Below the pieces are notes generated by a model. That model was not told the DNA's origin, did no database searches, and saw only the letters and a list, made by a program, of their open reading frames with translations. 64,000 bases of DNA from Hymenobacter edaphi (lineage in GTDB: Bacteria > Bacteroidota > Bacteroidia > Cytophagales > Hymenobacteraceae), in contig NZ_QHKM01000014.1 of assembly GCF_003258365.1 (NCBI RefSeq), positions 1 through 64,000 on the forward strand, read 5' to 3'. This document shows positions 58,669 to 64,000 of this stretch, in pieces. A program made the translations under genes and the position numbers. Each line of letters begins with the position of its first letter. Position 1 is the first letter of the stretch.

Positions 58669-61003
58669 CGCTGACGAATTACTCCGGTTTCTCACCGACC
58701 TTAATCAGGAAGTCCGCGCGCTGACGGAGGCCGAGCAGGAGGGGGCAATGCTGGAGGAAAAAGCCACTGAATATATGATTGGCATGCTGTCCGATGCGGG
58801 TGAGACCGAGGACGCACGGGTATGTACCAGCATCAAAGCCAACAAAGCCAATCAGATTCAACACAAAATAAACGGGTATGCACTCAGCGAGGACTACGAA
58901 ACAGTAGACCTGTTCATAACCTTCTTTCAGGAAAGCGGGGAAGTGCGCTCATTCCCGAAAAGTGAGGTAACAACGGCCGCGAATCAATCAGAGCGCTTCC
59001 TGAAAGACGTATTCAACGGCTACCGGGAAAAGCTTGATGAATCGGCGCCGGTTTATGACCTAGCACAGGTCCTGTTTGAACACGCGGCCAAAGTTGTGCG
59101 GGCGCGCATCTTCATCCTGACCAATGCCCGTCTTACTTCCGATACGGTGTTGCCGGACCGCAAACTGCGCGATACCCTGCACGTCCAGTATCATCTATGG
59201 GACCTTGAGCGCTTTCACCGCCTGTGGACGAGCCGGAATCGACGTGAACCCATTGAGATTGACTTCGAAAAGAGTTACGGAAAGCCGCTGGCGTGCCTGC
59301 CCATGCCGGTAAGCAACAACGATTACCAGTCCTGCCTTGCAATTGTTTCCGGCACTATGCTGGCGGAAATTTATGAACGGTACGGTGCCCGCCTGCTGGA
59401 GCAGAACGTTCGCTCTTTCCTTGATTTCACCGGGGGGGTAAACAAAGGTATCCGTAACACTATCCGTACTGCTCCCCACCGGTTCCTGGCGTACAACAAC
59501 GGCATTGCGGCCACCGCTGAGGATGCGGAAGTCCGGGAGATGCCGGGCGGAGGATGGGCCATTTACAAAGTCCGTGACCTGCAGATTGTCAACGGTGGCC
59601 AGACCACAGCTGCCATTTTCCGCACCCAGCGCCAAGACAAGGCTGACATCAGCTCCGTCTTCGTGCAGATGAAACTGACGGTACTGCGCCGACCCGAGGA
59701 GATGGATGAAATCATTCCGCTCATCTCCCAGTTTGCCAACAGCCAGAATGGAATACAGGCTGCCGACCTATCGGCTAACAACGCATTCAACCGCCAGCTG
59801 GAAAAGATTTCCCGTACCTGCTGGGCTCCGGCAGTCAAGGGGTCTGCGCTACAAACCCGCTGGTTCTTTGAGCGGGCCCGCGGCCAGTATAAAGTCGCCT
59901 ACAACCGCGAATTGTCGCCAAGCCGTCGAACAGCGTTTGAAAAGCAGAATCCGCGTAAGCAGCTTTTCAGCAAGGAAATGGTGGCCAAATTTGAGCACAT
60001 GTGGGGTGGCTACCCTTATCTGGTAGCCCGGGGTGCTCAGAAGAACTATTCCGAGTTCCTCAAGGAAAAGCTCAAGAAGGACTATCTGCCTAATAACGTC
60101 TTTTTTGAAGACCTGATTGCCAAAGCCATCCTGTTCCGGGCTGCGGATACCGAGTATGGCCGGGGAGCAACCAAAATCGGGGATTTCAAATTTCTCACGG
60201 TACCCTATACCTTGGCTTTTCTCAACCACCTCACGGGAGGTCGGATTGACTTATTCAAAATCTGGAAGCAGCAGGAAGTATCAGAAAATCTGCGGGAGGT
60301 AATCCGAAAGCTGCTCTATGTGGTCGACAAATTCCTGCTGGATAACGCCGGAGGAAAACTGGTAAGCGAACGCGCCAAGCAGGAGGATTACTGGAAACTG
60401 TTGCTCACAAAAGCACCATCCAGTGACAGTCGTCAGAAGATGCTCAGCTTACTGGCGGATGACTTCGCTGACCCACAACAGCAGAAGAAGCGTTACAGCC
60501 AGAATAATGACGAACTGGCTGCTGAGGAGCGCCGGCAGGAGGAGGAATCACTTCGCTCACTGGGAGGCAGGGCCTGGGAAATCATCGAGCAGTGGGGCCG
60601 TCAGACCGACCTGCTGACTCCACACAAGCGGGGTAAGTGTGCTGCCATAGCCATGAGCATCAACAAAAAACGACCACTAACCGATAGTGAAATTGAAAAC
60701 GGTCGCTCAATAGTTGACCTGGTTCTGGAGAAAAATCCCCAGCTGCTTGAGGAGCTTTATGCGGAACAGACAGTGTCGGTAACCACTGCTGCTCCTCGTA
60801 GAATTGTCACCATGCAGGATGTTGAGCACCTGCTTGAATGGGAGAAGAGCAACAAAAAACTCAGAGCTGACGATGCAGGCTTTCTGATAAAAATAAAGAA
60901 AGGAGAATTGCGGCTTAGTGACTCGGTGAAAGGCAAAGTATGGTACCTGCAGAATAGTGCAGTGCGTCATGGGTATACGGTACCTGCTATGGCAACTGCA
61001 TAA
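58661..61003 (+). CDS. AIPR family protein
   Basis: 780 residues. The AIPR domain is centred on FLAYNNGIAATAEDAEV and LQIVNGGQTTAAIFRTQRQ, the signature of the abortive-infection phage-resistance family. The remaining N and C termini are helical with no recognised domain. AIPR proteins occur in phage-resistance loci and in MORC-type R-M clusters; their biochemical role is uncertain. Last gene of the cluster, ending 89 bases from a convergent gene. No terminator is obvious between them. Confidence 0.88.
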   Translation: MSDADELLRFLTDLNQEVRALTEAEQEGAMLEEKATEYMIGMLSDAGETEDARVCTSIKANKANQIQHKINGYALSEDYETVDLFITFFQESGEVRSFPKSEVTTAANQSERFLKDVFNGYREKLDESAPVYDLAQVLFEHAAKVVRARIFILTNARLTSDTVLPDRKLRDTLHVQYHLWDLERFHRLWTSRNRREPIEIDFEKSYGKPLACLPMPVSNNDYQSCLAIVSGTMLAEIYERYGARLLEQNVRSFLDFTGGVNKGIRNTIRTAPHRFLAYNNGIAATAEDAEVREMPGGGWAIYKVRDLQIVNGGQTTAAIFRTQRQDKADISSVFVQMKLTVLRRPEEMDEIIPLISQFANSQNGIQAADLSANNAFNRQLEKISRTCWAPAVKGSALQTRWFFERARGQYKVAYNRELSPSRRTAFEKQNPRKQLFSKEMVAKFEHMWGGYPYLVARGAQKNYSEFLKEKLKKDYLPNNVFFEDLIAKAILFRAADTEYGRGATKIGDFKFLTVPYTLAFLNHLTGGRIDLFKIWKQQEVSENLREVIRKLLYVVDKFLLDNAGGKLVSERAKQEDYWKLLLTKAPSSDSRQKMLSLLADDFADPQQQKKRYSQNNDELAAEERRQEEESLRSLGGRAWEIIEQWGRQTDLLTPHKRGKCAAIAMSINKKRPLTDSEIENGRSIVDLVLEKNPQLLEELYAEQTVSVTTAAPRRIVTMQDVEHLLEWEKSNKKLRADDAGFLIKIKKGELRLSDSVKGKVWYLQNSAVRHGYTVPAMATA

Positions 61004-61092
61004 TCTCTATCCTTGCCAAGCCTAAGCTGGATTGGCCCGTCAAAGCAGATGAGCCAGGAAACAGGCTGTACGAGCAGTTCGCTCATCACACC

Positions 61093-61923
61093 TTACCATT
61101 CCTGCTCTATCAGCAAATGTCTGCGGATGCGCTGCTTCAGCAGCTCGTAGTCGTCATCGTGGTGTACCCGTATCTCCTCAAATACCCTGAACAGGTTATG
61201 ATGACGAAATTTTGAAGTCAATACCTGATTGCCCGAATCACCGGCATTAATGGCCTCAGTGCATTTTTGTACAAGTGTGGTAAGGATGGACCTTAAGTCA
61301 GAGTGAATGTTCCTGTGCACCCCTTCGCCGATTTTCTGAGAGACCTCCTTGATTGTGGTGGGTAGAAACGGGTTATTCCAGAAGTTTCTAAGCTTTCCAA
61401 AGAAGGCCTCGTGCTGCCTCGTATAAAATATCCGATGCACCTTCACATGACCCAGCTGGGCCTGAGCTCTGTAATACTTCTGGCGCTCACGGTCGTTCGC
61501 CTCGGATATTGACTTTTCATAAAAATCAAAGTCGCCTTTCGAGTATATGAAAGGGTGGATATCATTTTCCAGAAACTGAATGTACCCGGCTATGTTTGCC
61601 TAGTACTCTTGATATTTTTCAGAATCAGCAGGGATTTCTAAAAGACCATATTCTCTGAGCACTAAGTCTACATTATAGTTTAATAAGTTAACGTAGTCGA
61701 GAGCAGAATCAATAGAGTTATTATTCTCAGCTATAACCGTTAAGAAATCGCTAAGTATTTTAGTCTGTTTTTTTGTTACTTCTGTGCGCTTTGGCTGAAG
61801 AACGGTTGCTTTCGCCCGCTTGTAAGTAAGAAGGGCAAGCACTGTCGCTGTTCCTGTAAAAATGACAGTGGTGATGTCCTTTATCCAACCCGAATTTTCT
61901 TTAATAACGTCTAAGAACCCCAT
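61093..61923 (-). pseudogene. Membrane-anchored hypothetical protein with in-frame TAG
   Basis: Reading from the ATG at 61923, an N-terminal helix (TTVIFTGTATVLALLTYKRA, about 17-36) is followed by a soluble region. A TAG at 61602-61600 interrupts it after 107 residues. In the same frame it continues without stop for 168 more residues, from NIAGYIQFLENDIHP to HHDDDYELLKQRIRRHL, ending at 61093. One protein of 276 residues is therefore expected. Either a recent nonsense mutation, two separate products, or readthrough. It follows the MBL gene by 39 bases, so it belongs to the same operon. No family recognised. Confidence 0.6.
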
Positions 61924-61962
61924 TTTATAATTGAAGCTAAACGCAGCAGAAGAGCGCTGTGT

Positions 61963-62964
61963 TTATGATTTGAGAGGTTTGGGATGCCGTTCACGGACGG
62001 TACATACATCCGTAAATTCAAAAATCTTATCGCCTCCCTTGTCGTCGAGTACGCTCACCATATCCAGCACAACGGTTTTGCGCATTGCTTCCACGAATTT
62101 TTCCATGCCGTACTCGATATTGGTTGCATGAATTGCAAAGCCCAAGCTTCTGAGCTTAGTGAGAACCTGCAGGTGCGGATGACGATAACCGTCGTGGTGG
62201 CCAGAGGAAATCACAGCCTTTCTTGCGGCATCTATTGCCACACCCTTCCAGAATTTAGCTGAGTAGTTCTTTTTGGAACCGTGATGAGGGGCTTGCACCA
62301 CAGCATAGGATATACCTGCAAGTTCCGGGTCACCATTCAACCGTTTTAATGTTGATGTAACGGCGTCTGCTGTTAACAGGATGCTGAACTGGTTTATGGA
62401 AATGAGTAAGACGCTCGAAAGCAGATTGGCTGCTTGACTGGCTTCCTTGACATTCATGCCCGAATCCAGTTTGACTACACGGTGGTAGGCTTCCCCTTCC
62501 AAATGAGCCGGAGAGAGGGCTTTAATAGTAACATCCGTGGTAATCTGCTTTTGCCAGCCCTCAGAAATCTGGAATATTTTGCCTAGTAGGCTTTTGTCAC
62601 GTAACTCAGGCAGAAACCTAATTATTTTTCCAAGCTCCTGAACAGGACCCGGACTGATTTCAAAAAACTTCCAGTAGTCTTTATCCAGATGAAAGGCTGT
62701 GTGACCAAACCAGCCAATAGGAATATGGTGCTGGATGCAGTGTTCAAAAAGTTCAGTGAATCCGGAGTAGTGGTCCTCGTGGGGGTGGGATAAAACCAGA
62801 AACTCTATTCTGTCATACCCTCCATCAATCAGGTGCTCAAGAACGGGATTGCTCTCGTCTTTCTTGTTGCAGTCAATGATACCTACCCGCTTTTGTCCGT
62901 TGTCGAGCCACTCAAGCAGAATGGAGTCGCCTTGACCAACATCTTTAAAGGTTAACGAGACCAT
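61963..62964 (-). CDS. MBL-fold hydrolase, ComEC-related
   Basis: 333 residues. VGQGDS at 9-14, then metal motif SHPHEDH (His60, His62, Asp64, His65), further ligands in LTADAVTSTL and APHHGSKKNYS, match the competence-type (ComEC/Rec2 C-terminal) metallo-beta-lactamase branch. No membrane segment, so it is a soluble enzyme. This branch hydrolyses phosphodiesters, with DNA or signalling nucleotides as candidate substrates. The start overlaps the receiver-protein stop by one base (TAATG), so the two are made together. Confidence 0.85.
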   Translation of the reverse strand: MVSLTFKDVGQGDSILLEWLDNGQKRVGIIDCNKKDESNPVLEHLIDGGYDRIEFLVLSHPHEDHYSGFTELFEHCIQHHIPIGWFGHTAFHLDKDYWKFFEISPGPVQELGKIIRFLPELRDKSLLGKIFQISEGWQKQITTDVTIKALSPAHLEGEAYHRVVKLDSGMNVKEASQAANLLSSVLLISINQFSILLTADAVTSTLKRLNGDPELAGISYAVVQAPHHGSKKNYSAKFWKGVAIDAARKAVISSGHHDGYRHPHLQVLTKLRSLGFAIHATNIEYGMEKFVEAMRKTVVLDMVSVLDDKGGDKIFEFTDVCTVRERHPKPLKS

Positions 62965-63713
62965 TATTCACTCTTGAATATATTTTCATCGCTTTCATCG
63001 AACAGGCCCTCTTTTGTAAATAGAGTGGCCAGTTTCTCAGATTTTGTATTTGAAAATTCAAAAGTTTTGCTTCCAGGTTTTGTAATGATTCTGATGAATA
63101 TAAATCCGCCCTCTTCAAGAGTTACCGCGCCGTCCAACGGCTCCAAATCGAACCTTCTGCGTTGAAACTTTTTCTCATTCTCGTCGACCAAGCAGTCTAT
63201 CAGAACTGATTGCTTTCTTATTTCAATAATCTGCCCATAGAAACTTTCAGTTGTTGAGGGAGCACCTATGTCGAAATTAAGTTCAGCCAGTAGCCGCTCA
63301 ACATCATAGGCTCCGCCAGCCAGAGAGAACTGCTCTTTAGATTTCAAGTGCACCTGTGATGGGGTGAGGTTCAAATCATCCAGAAGCTCGATAACCTCCT
63401 GTGCCTTGTTGGTGTCCCTTGACCAAACGACTAAGATATACCTCTTCCCTTCGGGAACGATACTCTTAATGCTTTGGGCGCATCTGTACGGGTCAAACGG
63501 CAGGCCTATATTAGGGTCGTAGTGCAGGTCAAGAAATACCAGTTCTATGCTTTCTATAGGGTGTGGCGGTGCCTGCGCGTTCTCAAGAGTTATCTCAAAG
63601 AATTCCGTTTTTATCAGCTTTTCTTCAAATGCAGACTGAATTGGTAATGCGTCAGCAGGCATGTCATCAATCAGTGCCACCTGTGTTTCCTGAAGTTTCT
63701 CTAAGAGCAGCAT
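62964..63713 (-). CDS. Receiver-domain response-regulator-like protein
   Basis: 249 residues from the ATG at 63713. Residues 8-130 are receiver-like: acidic pair Asp16-Asp17 in ALIDDMPAD, phospho-acceptor candidate Asp62 in LVFLDLHYD, switch Ser98 in LVVWSRDT, and Lys124 in VHLKSKEQ. All key positions are filled. The C-terminal 100 residues (SFYGQIIEIRKQSVLIDCLV, then GGFIFIRIITKPG) form a beta-rich domain that is not a known DNA-binding output. The start is one base after the kinase stop. It probably transfers the kinase signal to the MBL enzyme. Confidence 0.75.
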   Translation of the reverse strand: MLLLEKLQETQVALIDDMPADALPIQSAFEEKLIKTEFFEITLENAQAPPHPIESIELVFLDLHYDPNIGLPFDPYRCAQSIKSIVPEGKRYILVVWSRDTNKAQEVIELLDDLNLTPSQVHLKSKEQFSLAGGAYDVERLLAELNFDIGAPSTTESFYGQIIEIRKQSVLIDCLVDENEKKFQRRRFDLEPLDGAVTLEEGGFIFIRIITKPGSKTFEFSNTKSEKLATLFTKEGLFDESDENIFKSE

Positions 63714-63714
63714 G

Positions 63715-64000
63715 CTATGATTTGTTAAAGAGTAATTCAACCGCTGCACCATCGTAGAGCGGCGGGATATTACGTTCGAGCAGTTCGTCTTTGTCGTAAA
63801 TGATATTGAGTTTGCCGAACTGCATCATAGCTGTATCAATCATATACATGCCGATGCCAATTCCCCCATTCTTCCTGCTGAAAAATGGTCTTACGATGTC
63901 CTCAATGTTGTCTTTAAATCCTGGTCCGTTGTCAGCCACTACAATCGAAACGCCATCAGCTGATTTAGTAGCTGATATAAAAATGCCTTTATTCGTTTTA
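63715..64000 (-). CDS. Histidine-kinase-like GHKL ATPase, C-terminal end (gene continues beyond the window)
   Basis: The frame is open to the right edge; about 94 residues are visible. They hold the ATP-lid boxes: G1 in VVADNGPGF, F box in VRPFFSRK, and G2 in GGIGIGMYM. This is the histidine-kinase HATPase subdomain. The sensor and dimerisation parts lie outside. One base separates its stop from the receiver start. It is the first visible gene of the four-gene operon. Confidence 0.82.
   Translation of the reverse strand, partial: KTNKGIFISATKSADGVSIVVADNGPGFKDNIEDIVRPFFSRKNGGIGIGMYMIDTAMMQFGKLNIIYDKDELLERNIPPLYDGAAVELLFNKS

Overview
The window looks like a high-GC Bacteroidota genome, most likely Hymenobacter or a close relative. 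Support comes from LytS/LytTR regulation, TAnnTTTG-type promoter boxes, a Rep_3 initiator, BfmA/BtgA-like and DUF5712-like mobilisation proteins, little use of Shine-Dalgarno sites, and the mix of SDR, GMC and xanthine-dehydrogenase-family enzymes. The genus is inference from gene content. Whether the left half is chromosome or part of a large plasmid cannot be decided here.

Left part (1-31.3 kb): general metabolism and regulation. It holds a truncated catalase-family gene, a LytS/LytTR two-component pair, an orphan ECF sigma factor, alpha/beta hydrolases, a zinc alcohol dehydrogenase and several SDRs. A three-gene molybdenum hydroxylase operon (9.9-14.2 kb) has an iron-sulfur subunit fused to a peroxiredoxin-like domain. 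A four-gene group (14.4-18.2 kb; acyl-CoA dehydrogenase, PIG-L deacetylase, NodS-like methyltransferase, glycosyltransferase) has Nod-factor-like logic. A five-gene operon (18.3-24.0 kb; aquaporin, GH1, SDR, gluconate-dehydrogenase-3-like subunit, GMC oxidoreductase) suggests sugar or glucoside oxidation. One alpha/beta hydrolase (24.1-24.8 kb) is frameshifted.

Middle part (31.8-48.8 kb): a plasmid backbone. ArdC antirestriction and small plasmid genes come first. A TIR-bounded insertion follows, with 37-bp ends, a 6-bp target duplication, a zincin-like gene and no visible transposase. Then come hipBA, a Rep_3 initiator with an iteron origin, ParA with a small partner and a striking 8-bp-phased octamer array (candidate centromere), an accessory mobilisation protein, relaxase, coupling ATPase, and a VbhA-Fic-like pair. 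One more iteron sits alone at 31.79 kb, at the left edge of this block.

Right part (48.9-64.0 kb): a defence island. It holds a predicted PD-(D/E)XK protein, then a forward cluster vsr - C5 methyltransferase - MORC-like GHKL ATPase - Z1 ATPase - DUF4420-like nuclease - AIPR, matching the MORC-type restriction-modification neighbourhoods predicted by Iyer, Abhiman and Aravind (2008). Facing it is an operon of histidine-kinase-like ATPase (cut by the window edge), receiver-domain protein, ComEC-like MBL hydrolase and a membrane protein with an in-frame amber codon. That operon is the best candidate for a little-described system.
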